DNA from: Phocaeicola coprophilus
Lineage (GTDB): Bacteria; Bacteroidota; Bacteroidia; Bacteroidales; Bacteroidaceae
Direction: 5' to 3'
Assembly (NCBI GenBank): GCA_016900015.1
Contig: JACJJM010000032.1
Span: 1 to 35,525 of the forward strand
Length of the DNA: 35,525 nucleotides
Part shown: positions 14,448 through 22,047 of the stretch, in pieces
Layout: every line of letters begins with the position of its first letter
Numbering within the stretch: the stretch's first letter is position 1
Program-made: the position numbers and the translations under genes
The notes under the pieces: model-generated
The model's input: the letters and a program-made list of their open reading frames with translations, nothing else
What the model was told of the DNA's origin: nothing
The model's database searches: none

Positions 14448-16844
14448 CTATGCATTCCTAATTGAACCTGCCTGCGTAAATCCACTATTTAATTTACACA
14501 TCATTTGATAAATTTCCTCTCTTAAACTTATGTATAAATCATTGGATTCAAACATTTCTTTAATGTCTTTTTCGACATATCCTTTTTGTGAAATCTCTTC
14601 CTTTATATAACGCAATTGCTTTAATTGTTTGATTTCCTTTTTGAAATTATTGTCGATTTTTTCCTGAACATTCCCTTGACCTTCAAATTCAATTGGACGA
14701 TAACTGTTATTTTTATAAAGTTCCCAATAATTTTTTACCCTTGTTTCATATTGACTTTGGCTATTGCAACCCTTCAAGAATTCTTCAAAATTCTCATAAC
14801 TGCCAAATATGGAGAAACAATATGGTTCAGGGAAAACCGTATTGAATTCCGGATTAGAGGAACGCCCTGTACGAATAAATTTTTTGAAATAATTTTCGGG
14901 ACATTTCAGAATTTCAATTTTCATTATATCCAAAGCTTCTTGCCTTAAAAACACCTTACCCGTATGTAAGTCAATATGGTCTTGACAATTATAGAACAGA
15001 TGAAACCCAAGCTCCGACAGTTTATCAGGACAATTTTTGAAATACTGTACTTGTATATCAGATAAATCAGGCAGTTTTATCAGTAACTGTTCGGAGGCAA
15101 TATTACTGTTTTGGATATTTTGAATAAATTTGGACAAGGCTGAAGTCATATTACTCTGATTTGTTGTTTCCGACAAAAAAGTATGAACGATTTTTTGTTC
15201 TTCATCCCCTATTTTATGATATAAATTGGACATCAAATTATCCCGTATCAAAATTGATAGCAGGAAATTTTCTGTATCAAAATAGTTACCGGAAGTAAAG
15301 TCCATGAAATTATACAGGTTCAGCAATGCCTTGAAATGCAGATTATTGATACAGCGCAGATTGGCCAAATGGGGGGCTATGGCAACGCTTACTTCCGTCC
15401 TTACTGCCGGCAAATCTATCTTGCATAACTTAGACAATATTCCATATATCATGCGATAATCTACCGGACTATATAGTTGGCCATTTTCATCTTTTTGCAG
15501 CTGTGAAATCTGGTTCAGAAGTGCCGCTATTGTATTCTGAAATTCTAACGGATATTTATTTTCGTATAAACTTTGTACAGCCTCTGAAAATTCATGTTCA
15601 TCTTTAGAAGCCAATGACATAAACTCAGGGACGGTCATAACTTTCTTATCCAGTCTGAACATAAAATATTTGTCATAGCTTCGAAGTTTGTGTATGGAAT
15701 ATACTCCATCGCTAAGACTGAACAAATAATTCAGAATATCATATATGATATCAACATGCTCATTGCCATGCGCCGCATTTTCAATACATGTTTTGACATC
15801 ATTCTTTAATCCAAATTTATCATTATTTAGTTCTAAAAGAGCAAAAGGCTTGTTGCAAAGGAGAGAATATAAATCATTGTATTTGTACCTCAGCAATTCG
15901 ATGTAAAACAAATCTTGAAATTCGATCTCCATTTCTATCTTCTGGTCCTTATAAACCTGAGCAATCATACGAAACGCATTGTGGAAACGGATCACATCCC
16001 GAATTGTATGCAAAACTTTTGGCAGCAAATAGCAACCCATAATGCTATTACTTGGATTATTAGGCGTATAATATATCATCTGAGTGATTTTTTCGTCCTC
16101 CGTGTTAATTCCCCATATATTATTAATGGTTGTGGAAAAACGAGATTTCAACTCTTGGCAAATAATTCGCTCTTCGCTTTTGGGCAAAGCAATTTCTACA
16201 TTAAGGAATTTTTCCAAATAAAGCTCAGGAACACCAATTCCTGAGTTTCTTAAAGCATTGCATACATAATTCTTATCATAAGCAACAATAAATTGTATAT
16301 ATGGGAAATTTGCAGTATTTCTGATTAGACGCAGCACTTCCTTGATTTCATCCGGACTCAATCTGTCAATATCATCTACAAAAACTACAATCTTATGTTT
16401 TGTATTTCTCAATTTCCGCCTGATTGTTTCATAAGGATTTTGATTGCCAATTATTTTTTGAAACGATTTGCTCAATATCTTCAACGGTTTGGCGGATTCC
16501 TCATCCAGCAATATTTGAATGTAATCATTGAATACAGAAGACATGTTCGGGATATAGATTTGCAATTCGTTGCGTAACGATGTAAAAAATGTCCTGACAA
16601 TAGAATCGGGAGTATCATTTTTCCAAGGTTCAAAATCAATGATACTAAGTATGGAAGTGTTTGTTTTATACTTGTCTTTCAAATTATTCATGAAAGTGGT
16701 TTTACCGCTTCCCCAAGTTCCTGTTATGGCCAATGCAAAACTTCCTTCTCCGTAAAAGCAAGTTGTCATTATATTATATGTAGTTTCAACCAATGGAGAA
16801 CGCCCATACGTATCGGAGACTTCTCTACTTTTTTCTATTTCCAA
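14448..16844 (-). CDS. KAP family P-loop ATPase (candidate defence protein)
   Basis: A 798-residue protein. The KAP NTPase domain occupies about 1-340: Walker A GTWGSGKT (42-49), the FEPW motif that often follows it (71-74), Walker B IVVFVDDIDRL (152-162), and ELYLEKFLNVEIALP downstream. The rest is a long region with no motif I know, likely a helical sensor or effector domain. KAP ATPases often carry membrane helices inserted between Walker A and B. Here the insert has none, and a separate membrane protein lies directly upstream. The gene starts at a TTG that overlaps the partner's end by 10 bases, so the two are coupled. PifA of plasmid F is a KAP protein that excludes phage, so a defence role is reasonable but unproven. 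The low GC content suggests recent gain. Confidence 0.85.
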   Translation of the reverse strand: MEIEKSREVSDTYGRSPLVETTYNIMTTCFYGEGSFALAITGTWGSGKTTFMNNLKDKYKTNTSILSIIDFEPWKNDTPDSIVRTFFTSLRNELQIYIPNMSSVFNDYIQILLDEESAKPLKILSKSFQKIIGNQNPYETIRRKLRNTKHKIVVFVDDIDRLSPDEIKEVLRLIRNTANFPYIQFIVAYDKNYVCNALRNSGIGVPELYLEKFLNVEIALPKSEERIICQELKSRFSTTINNIWGINTEDEKITQMIYYTPNNPSNSIMGCYLLPKVLHTIRDVIRFHNAFRMIAQVYKDQKIEMEIEFQDLFYIELLRYKYNDLYSLLCNKPFALLELNNDKFGLKNDVKTCIENAAHGNEHVDIIYDILNYLFSLSDGVYSIHKLRSYDKYFMFRLDKKVMTVPEFMSLASKDEHEFSEAVQSLYENKYPLEFQNTIAALLNQISQLQKDENGQLYSPVDYRMIYGILSKLCKIDLPAVRTEVSVAIAPHLANLRCINNLHFKALLNLYNFMDFTSGNYFDTENFLLSILIRDNLMSNLYHKIGDEEQKIVHTFLSETTNQSNMTSALSKFIQNIQNSNIASEQLLIKLPDLSDIQVQYFKNCPDKLSELGFHLFYNCQDHIDLHTGKVFLRQEALDIMKIEILKCPENYFKKFIRTGRSSNPEFNTVFPEPYCFSIFGSYENFEEFLKGCNSQSQYETRVKNYWELYKNNSYRPIEFEGQGNVQEKIDNNFKKEIKQLKQLRYIKEEISQKGYVEKDIKEMFESNDLYISLREEIYQMMCKLNSGFTQAGSIRNA

Positions 16845-17302
16845 TTTTGGTGAATCCCCGTTTTTATTATTTTTTTCATGTCACGCAGCAGCCAATGTAT
16901 CCATAAGATAAATTCTCCAATGAGAAGAAGAAAAACCAGCAGATTGCTCCAAGCTGTACATCTGTAACCTTCTACTATTGATGTATAATCCCATTTCCCT
17001 GAAAGGAAACAAATCAGGTAAAGCGAGATACCCACCCCAATGCAGACAATTCTAGTAAGGTTTATACTTTCACTTTTTCTGTATATATAAACGTAATACC
17101 CTAATATAAGCATGGAATACAAGATGACTGTCCACCATTCATGCCCATCAAATTTGCTCATGACTGGATCTACCCATATTTTGTTTATCCATCGTTCCCA
17201 GAAATCATCCAGAATGAAGAATGAGATGAATAATGTTACCCCTAAAAACCACAAAACAACTGATTTTGCAATAGATTGCGATAATTTGTATAATGTATTC
17301 AT
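16835..17302 (-). CDS. Four-helix membrane protein coupled to the KAP ATPase
   Basis: About 155 residues from the ATG at 17302; a GTG two codons earlier also fits. Predicted membrane segments lie near 14-34 (VVLWFLGVTLFISFFIL), 58-76 (WWTVILYSMLILGYYVYIY), 84-103 (TRIVCIGVGISLYLICFL) and 120-142 (WSNLLVFLLLIGEFILWIHWLL). The tail is basic and ends in the cytoplasm. It overlaps the KAP gene by 10 bases. It may supply the membrane anchor that many KAP ATPases have built in. I do not recognise a named family. Confidence 0.75.
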   Translation of the reverse strand: MNTLYKLSQSIAKSVVLWFLGVTLFISFFILDDFWERWINKIWVDPVMSKFDGHEWWTVILYSMLILGYYVYIYRKSESINLTRIVCIGVGISLYLICFLSGKWDYTSIVEGYRCTAWSNLLVFLLLIGEFILWIHWLLRDMKKIIKTGIHQNWK

Positions 17303-17706
17303 AAACACTATCTTATTTAGTAGAAATCATTATCTATTATTATTTGAGCACAAAAATAAAAAATCAATATGGGACGAACTATTTTTCGGAAGTTTTTTAT
17401 ACTTTTGTTTTCATCGGACAGAAAAACTACACAATGGAAGAAAAGGAAGCTGAAAAAATGAATATGATAAGAGCAGTAATGGAATGTACAAAGTACAAGC
17501 ATAAACTTCACACCTCTTTTTGCTTGGAACTGTAATCAAAAAAATGAAATCCTATAGAGAAAGAGAAATAATCAAATAAGGTTTTAGGATATTGATTTTC
17601 AACAGTCCTATTTCTCTTCAAGGCTTTGAAAAGAAACTTGCATACGGGTGTGAAGCATTTGAAAATAGTGTTGTGTCAAATATTTCATCCAAAAAACTTT
17701 TTATCA
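17303..17706. other. AT-rich intergenic region between divergent cargo modules
   Basis: No convincing gene is seen. Short frames occur on both strands, but they have phase-shifted low-complexity sequence. A minus-strand TATTTTTG at 17358-17351 could serve as the -7 box for the membrane protein and KAP pair, though without a clear -33 box. No repeat or hairpin of note was found. Confidence 0.5.
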
Positions 17707-17946
17707 ATGTCACCTATAGAAGAAAATAAGATTCAGCCTTTAACGGAGTATATTCAATTAAAAATTGAAATAGCATATCAAAAAGCCATTTCAAGAACGT
17801 CCATATTGCACCGTAAAGAATATATTGATCAATTGGCAATGGAAATATTCATTGACATGATGCGCAATGATTCGCAATTGCGGTATTATATGCAACCAAT
17901 TATAAAGCGAATGGTACAACGGTGCGGTAAAGAATATATCCTTTGA
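17707..17946 (+). CDS. Small helical protein upstream of the toxin candidate
   Basis: 79 residues from the ATG at 17707; the frame is open back to 17626, but the extra part looks poor. It is wholly helical and charged (EENKIQPLTEYIQLKIEIAYQ, RKEYIDQLAMEIFIDMMRNDSQLRYYMQPIIKRM). It ends in CTT TGA TGA, a tandem stop, 4 bases before the first possible start of the next frame. The next frame is +1 to it and is open across the stop, so the two could be one product through a +1 slip at CTT-TGA. Otherwise it is an adaptor or chaperone-like gene coupled to the toxin. No family was recognised. Confidence 0.6.
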   Translation: MSPIEENKIQPLTEYIQLKIEIAYQKAISRTSILHRKEYIDQLAMEIFIDMMRNDSQLRYYMQPIIKRMVQRCGKEYIL

Positions 17947-17950
17947 TGAC

Positions 17951-18430
17951 TTGAGAGAAAAAAACCGGACAGGCATATTTTATACAAATTTAGGAGTCGG
18001 TACATTTTCTGCTTATCTGGTTTATTCAGGCGGATATTATAAATGGAATGAAATTTGGCACAAAACCAAAACCGCAGGAACAGCTTTTCGTTGGGAATCA
18101 AGGTGGAAAAAGCATTTTTCAATACAGCATAGGATTAAAGACGTAAGTAAAGTTGCCAAATATCGCAATATAGCAGGTAAAGTAACCAAAGGGAGCGGTG
18201 TACTTTTAGCTGCAGATGTAATTGTTTCTGGCGAAATAAGACCTTCACATTTTATAAATGGGGCGATGCTTGGAGCATCAACCACTGGCATTGGTTCAAT
18301 TATTGCTGCTATTTGGTTTGCTGCAGATTTGGGAACTATGGGTATCAACATATTAATAAATGGAGAAGCAAAAGGCTTAGGGGATATTATTGACGAAGGA
18401 TTGAGCGATTACTGCTATAAAATATATTAA
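17951..18430 (+). CDS. Candidate membrane-active polymorphic toxin
   Basis: 159 residues from a TTG at 17951. There is no ATG in this frame, which stays open back to 17906. The first half contains aromatic motifs (GGYYKWNEIWHKTKTAGTAFRWESRW) like those of small orphan toxin proteins of Bacteroidetes. The second half (about 75-137) is a Gly and Ala-rich hydrophobic region (GKVTKGSGVLLAADVIV, then GASTTGIGSIIAAIWFAADLGTMGINILI) ending in GLGDIIDEGL. This matches the style of C-terminal tips of Rhs and similar polymorphic toxins that insert in membranes. A small multi-helix membrane protein follows 22 bases on, as expected for immunity to a pore former. The call rests on pattern and context, without a named family. 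Confidence 0.55.
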   Translation: MREKNRTGIFYTNLGVGTFSAYLVYSGGYYKWNEIWHKTKTAGTAFRWESRWKKHFSIQHRIKDVSKVAKYRNIAGKVTKGSGVLLAADVIVSGEIRPSHFINGAMLGASTTGIGSIIAAIWFAADLGTMGINILINGEAKGLGDIIDEGLSDYCYKIY

Positions 18431-18452
18431 ATAACTTACTTTTGGGAACAAT

Positions 18453-18833
18453 ATGAAATTCAACTTGTCTTTAATTGATTATGTCTGGTATACCGGAGAG
18501 CGCTTTCATCAACAAGAACACAATCCCGGAGATGGGACTATGCTAATAATGATAAGTTGGTTTTGTACATTATTCCTTCCTTTGTTATCTATTGTCTATA
18601 AATTAAAGACTTCCCCCATAATACAAATAATAGCTTCAATCATTCTTCTTCTTTTCCCATTCCTATTCTGCCACTTCAGATACACTCCAAAACATAAGGA
18701 AGCTCTTAATTTGAGGTATAAAAATAAGAAAAATTGGGGGCGTCGTCTGTTGATAATATGGGGAAGTTTAATCATCATAGTTGCAATAGAAGTGTTTCTC
18801 TTGTCCCAATTCGGAGTCTGGCATATAAAATAA
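18453..18833 (+). CDS. Candidate immunity protein, three membrane helices
   Basis: A 126-residue protein. It has a soluble N-terminus with YVWYTGERFHQQEHNPGDG, then membrane segments at about 30-49 (MLIMISWFCTLFLPLLSIVY), 56-75 (IIQIIASIILLLFPFLFCHF) and 98-118 (RLLIIWGSLIIIVAIEVFLLS). The loop between the second and third helices is strongly basic (KHKEALNLRYKNKKNWGRR). It lies 22 bases after the toxin candidate on the same strand. Small integral membrane proteins of this kind commonly protect against pore-forming toxins. Low GC and its place as the last gene of the cassette support one acquired unit. Confidence 0.55.
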   Translation: MKFNLSLIDYVWYTGERFHQQEHNPGDGTMLIMISWFCTLFLPLLSIVYKLKTSPIIQIIASIILLLFPFLFCHFRYTPKHKEALNLRYKNKKNWGRRLLIIWGSLIIIVAIEVFLLSQFGVWHIK

Positions 18834-19132
18834 GAGGTGATAATCTCATATTGTCCATATCTTCCATGCAATGAAATATCGGACTCCTTTTCCTGTAGTT
18901 CCACATAAAGATGTCCGGATAGTACAAATATGCTTGCGATGAAGTATGATGGTTATAAACACCTGCTTTTCGTCATGCCCATGTCCCGGTTCTTCCTAAC
19001 GAATTTACTCTTTACTGAGGATGAAGCATAAATGGCAAACCAGTACATTATAAATTTCCTAAAAGCAATTGTAATTTTCCCTGATATTTCATCTAACGGT
19101 GATTTAAGTTTTGCAAATATTTAACCCGTTAG
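18834..19132. other. Intergenic region before the IS982 element
   Basis: No gene, hairpin or repeat could be supported in these 299 bases. The sequence is AT-rich and may hold decayed remnants of earlier cargo. Confidence 0.5.
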
Positions 19133-19139
19133 TTAATAA
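19133..19139. repeat. Left target-site duplication of the IS982 element
   Basis: TTAATAA, identical to 20213-20219 on the other side. Confidence 0.8.
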
Positions 19140-20212
19140 TGCGAATCAGGAGTTGAAAATAGCTTCTGATTCAAGTTTTAAAAGTTTGTAATTCAGTTGA
19201 TTATCTCATTGTTTTATTTCGTAATCTCCTTGAAAATCAGTATATTAGAACAATAATTCCACTTATTTTCTAATTATGATTCCCAAGGAGAAAAAGTTAA
19301 AACTAATAAGTTTGTATATGTATATCTGTGATGTCTATAAGTCTTCTTTGCGTTTCTACTGCCAGAGATTCAGCAACAACTCCAATCCCGAGTTTACGGA
19401 CGAGGAGGTTCTTACCGTCTATCTGTTCTGCGGTTACTGCCAGAAATACTTCGGCATCAGAGAGATCCATACTTTCGCCAAGGAGTATCTGTCATCGTGG
19501 TTTCCTAAGCTGCCGTCTTACCAGACATTCAATACACGTTTGAACATGCTTTCAGAAGCCTTTAAAGTGTTGGCGGAAACCATGATACAATCATTCAAGC
19601 CTGAGGATTGCGACTCTCTCATTTCCATTGTGGATTCCATACCGATTGTTACCTGCAAAGGAAAGAACCGGGAAGGGAAAGTGGCAACGGAGATAACATC
19701 AAAAGGATATTGCTCTACCAAGAACATGTACTACTATGGCATGAAACTGCACATGGTAGGACAGCGGAGGAAGGGTACAATACCTTTTCCTGAGATGATA
19801 GTTCTGACACCGGCTTCGGACAACGACCTGACAGTATTCAAAAACGAATGCGCGCCATACCTGTCCGGAAAGACCGTGTTCGGGGACAAGATTTACTGCG
19901 ACTTTTCTTTCTTCAATGAGAGTAATCCGGTTAAAGTCCTTACCCCGCATAAGGAGATTAAGGGAGAGCCGGAAGTGCTCAAACAGAGGAATAAAGCAGC
20001 CAGAGACCTGTTCTCACAAGCTGTGTCCAAACTCAGACAACCCATCGAATCATTTTTTAATTGGCTGAATGAAAAAACAGAAATTCAAAGAGCATCTAAA
20101 GTAAGAGCTACCAAAGGCTTGTTGATACATACCTTTGGAAAGTTGGCCATTGCTCTACTTACATTTGTCAATTTTTAATCTTTTGAACCAGGAAGCCAAC
20201 TCCTGATTCGTA
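19140..20212 (+). mobile_element. IS982-family insertion sequence (intact)
   Basis: A 1073-base element bounded by 16-base terminal inverted repeats, TRCGAATCAGGAGTTG at 19140-19155 and its inverse at 20197-20212 (15 of 16 identical). It is flanked by a 7-bp direct repeat, TTAATAA, at 19133-19139 and 20213-20219, as expected for the 6-9 bp duplications of this family. It contains one complete transposase gene. It lies between the toxin cassette and the T6SS operon promoter. Confidence 0.88.
19276..20178 (+). CDS. IS982-family transposase
   Basis: A 300-residue DDE transposase of normal length. The acidic triad is visible as Asp120 (SIVDSIPIVTC), Asp204 (VFGDKIYCDF) and Glu258 (RQPIESFFNWL). 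The family blocks YYGMKLHMVG (about 153-162) and the PEMIVLTPASDNDLTVF stretch (172-188) are present. The N-terminal part (TDEEVLTVYLFCGY) is helical. The gene has no frameshift or internal stop, so the element should be able to move. It is alone within its inverted repeats, and the start ATG lies 121 bases after the left repeat. Confidence 0.93.
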   Translation: MIPKEKKLKLISLYMYICDVYKSSLRFYCQRFSNNSNPEFTDEEVLTVYLFCGYCQKYFGIREIHTFAKEYLSSWFPKLPSYQTFNTRLNMLSEAFKVLAETMIQSFKPEDCDSLISIVDSIPIVTCKGKNREGKVATEITSKGYCSTKNMYYYGMKLHMVGQRRKGTIPFPEMIVLTPASDNDLTVFKNECAPYLSGKTVFGDKIYCDFSFFNESNPVKVLTPHKEIKGEPEVLKQRNKAARDLFSQAVSKLRQPIESFFNWLNEKTEIQRASKVRATKGLLIHTFGKLAIALLTFVNF

Positions 20213-20219
20213 TTAATAA
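20213..20219. repeat. Right target-site duplication of the IS982 element
   Basis: TTAATAA, identical to 19133-19139. Confidence 0.8.
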
Positions 20220-20505
20220 GGATTCAATGGCATGACTGCAAGGCTGAATCCTCTTTTGACAGGTATTCCGTATCAAACGGCCTGCAACAAACACGTTGCT
20301 GCCTCTGCAACTTATTGTTCATTAAATTCTATTTGAAATTATGAAAATTAGTTATACCATTCCACCTCTTACTTTTTAAAAAGCGGCGTATTTTACTAAT
20401 TTAATTTGAACCGGCAAAATTTTCCACGAAATATTTTCTCTAAAAGTGTTTAGTCTTGGCGTTAAAATGCTATATTTGCAAGGTAGAATGTAAATTCGCA
20501 GAAAA
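20220..20505. other. Region between IS982 and tssE, holding the T6SS promoter
   Basis: No gene is seen. An 8-bp stem (AGGATTCA at 20219-20226 with TGAATCCT at 20245-20252) next to a CTTTT run may be a weak terminator left from before the insertion. The rest is AT-rich and leads into the tssE promoter at 20471. Confidence 0.5.
20471..20478 (+). promoter_or_regulatory. Promoter -7 box of the T6SS core operon
   Basis: TATATTTG is an exact TAnnTTTG match 27 bases before the tssE ATG. A weaker TTTA lies 18 bases upstream at 20449-20452 as a possible -33 box. The next 13 kb of genes have short or overlapping junctions and one direction, so this promoter probably drives the whole core operon. Confidence 0.65.
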
Positions 20506-20925
20506 ATGAGTTACATAAAGCTACCCATGAATCTACATGCTGCTGTGGACGGAAGGCTAAAACGCTGTTCCTATGAGGAATCCATAGCACAGCAGATAAT
20601 GCTTCTGATCGTTTCCCATCATGGAGAAGTGGTTGGACGGGAAGATTACGGTTCTGCTATTTGGGACTTGGAATTCAATCAGTTGGTGAAGATTAATGAA
20701 TGGGAAGAAAAGGTTCAAGTTTCTTTAATAAAAGCTATTCAGCTTTATGAAAAGAGATTGAAAAACGTCAGTGTAAAAGTTGTCTTATCAGAAATAGAAG
20801 ATGAGAACAAGAAGAACATACATGTACGACGCAAGGCACAGATTACGGTAACCGGCAACATCGTTTCTACAGATTTGCCTTTCCATTTTAATACACTTGT
20901 ATATATCAGTCCGCTTTCACAATAA
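20506..20925 (+). CDS. tssE: T6SS baseplate wedge protein TssE (gp25-like)
   Basis: A 139-residue protein of the gp25-like baseplate family, which sets the start of sheath assembly on the baseplate. The family motif GREDYGSAIWDLEFNQLV runs from 44 to 61 with Arg45 and the Glu/Asp pair intact. It is preceded by helices with IAQQIMLLIVSHHGEV and followed by KVQVSLIKAIQLYEKRLKNVSVKVVLSEI, as in the fold. It is the first gene after the promoter at 20471 and is 13 bases before the original tssF start. tssB and tssC, often near tssE, are not upstream here; an IS982 element is there instead. Confidence 0.9.
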   Translation: MSYIKLPMNLHAAVDGRLKRCSYEESIAQQIMLLIVSHHGEVVGREDYGSAIWDLEFNQLVKINEWEEKVQVSLIKAIQLYEKRLKNVSVKVVLSEIEDENKKNIHVRRKAQITVTGNIVSTDLPFHFNTLVYISPLSQ

Positions 20926-20938
20926 AACATAAACAGAT

Positions 20939-20957
20939 ATGGCAGATAAAAAGCTGA
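20939..20957 (+). pseudogene. tssF: Detached first codons of tssF
   Basis: ATG GCA GAT AAA AAG CTG A is the original tssF start, cut by the IS1595 insertion. Removing 20958-22055 rejoins it in frame to the main tssF body, giving Met-Ala-Asp-Lys-Lys-Leu-Ile-Glu-Ile-Lys. On its own, translation from here runs into the insertion sequence. Confidence 0.85.
20950..20957. repeat. Left target-site duplication of the IS1595 element
   Basis: AAAGCTGA, part of tssF codons 4-7; identical to 22048-22055. Confidence 0.92.
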
Positions 20958-22047
20958 AATGAATGTCCGCATGTTACCAAATTAGCAAAGTTTAAACTGC
21001 CCAATTGCCCCACAGGCATGTTTTGGAACACTTTATGCAGGATATAAAACGTAAGACAATAAACATATGCATTATGAACCTGCTTGATTTTTACCGTCAA
21101 TATCCCGACGAGGCATCCTGTGAGGAAGCCCTTCGCCGTTTCCGTGAGCATCATGGCCTGTTCTGTAGTCAATGCGGCGGTTTGCGCCTGAGCTGGAATC
21201 CGAGCCACAAGTCCTGGACGTGCATGGATTGCAAACATGAGATGCAACTTCGTTCCGGTACGGTAATGCAAGGCAGTCATCTGCCTGTTCGTGACTGGTT
21301 TGCTGCCATGTTCCTTCTGACGGCGACAAAGCGTGCCATATCCACCAAGGAGATACAGCGCCAGATTGGCCGTAAGCGTTACCAGCCTGTATGGGAGATG
21401 GTACACAAGCTGCGCGACGTGATGGGCAAGCGCGACGGACGCTACCCTCTCCATGGGGACATGGAGGTTGACGAGGGCTTCTTCTCCACGGAAACGCCCG
21501 AAGAACAGAAAGATTGCCCGTTGAAGCGCGGACGGGGAAGCCAGCGCAAGACCCCTGTCCTTGTCATGGCGGAAAGCAGCCTGCCAAAGACGCCTCCGGC
21601 CAAGAAGTACAGTACGCCCAAGAGTGTCGGGCATATAAAGATGCAGGTCATCGATGATTTCAAGGCTTCCACCATTACCGGCAAGATTAGGCAAGGAACG
21701 GACGGGAATGCCGATGTGACCACGGACGGGTTCAGCAGCTATGCCTCTCTTGGAAAGGACGGGGCGGCATCCTCCCATCATGCCGTCGTTACGGACGACA
21801 AAAGGAGTGTCGGGAAAGTCCTGCCATGGGTACACATTGTCATCAGCAACGCCAAGAGGAGCATACTGGACACTTACCATGACATAAAAGCGGAGTTCCT
21901 CCAGCTCTACCTCAACGAGTTCTGCTACAAGTTCAACAGAAGGTATTTCGGATGTAGCCTCTTTGAAAGGCTTGAACTTTGTGCGTGTTCCTATAGGGCG
22001 GACTTCAAACATAGAATTTACTAATTGGCAACTTGCGGACATTCATT
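20958..22047 (+). mobile_element. IS1595-family insertion sequence inside tssF
   Basis: A 1090-base element. The ends are inverted repeats starting AATGAATGTCCGCA and then GTT.CC, at 20958-20977 and 22028-22047, differing at two of the first 20 positions. It is flanked by a perfect 8-bp duplication AAAGCTGA (20950-20957 and 22048-22055), the usual length for this family. It holds one complete transposase gene in the tssF direction. The clean ends and identical duplications suggest a recent insertion. Confidence 0.93.
21074..22024 (+). CDS. IS1595-family (ISXO2-like) transposase
   Basis: 316 residues from the ATG at 21074; upstream in-frame sequence to 21005 is not typical for the family. A zinc ribbon holds Cys31, Cys34, Cys50 and Cys53. 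The catalytic domain has Asp133 in DMEVDEGFFS, Asp218 in VTTDGFSSY, then VISNAKRSILDTYHDIKAEFLQLYLNEFCYKFNRR with candidate third residues Asn259 or Glu282. The order and length fit IS1595/ISXO2 transposases. Its stop TAA (22022-22024) directly abuts a TTG that is in frame with tssF. The gene is intact. Confidence 0.93.
   Translation: MNLLDFYRQYPDEASCEEALRRFREHHGLFCSQCGGLRLSWNPSHKSWTCMDCKHEMQLRSGTVMQGSHLPVRDWFAAMFLLTATKRAISTKEIQRQIGRKRYQPVWEMVHKLRDVMGKRDGRYPLHGDMEVDEGFFSTETPEEQKDCPLKRGRGSQRKTPVLVMAESSLPKTPPAKKYSTPKSVGHIKMQVIDDFKASTITGKIRQGTDGNADVTTDGFSSYASLGKDGAASSHHAVVTDDKRSVGKVLPWVHIVISNAKRSILDTYHDIKAEFLQLYLNEFCYKFNRRYFGCSLFERLELCACSYRADFKHRIY

Noticed and set aside
19133-20219. 23-base inverted repeats for the IS982 element
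   Set aside because: The outer 7 bases TTAATAA are better explained as a target duplication that is nearly palindromic; the true repeats are then 16 bases.
20506-20925. TssE as a functional lysozyme because of the gp25 name
   Set aside because: gp25-like proteins are baseplate parts; no lysozyme active-site arrangement is supported here.
20906-22042. 378-residue minus-strand frame
   Set aside because: It covers the IS1595 element in reverse; the transposase on the plus strand has Zn-ribbon and catalytic residues.
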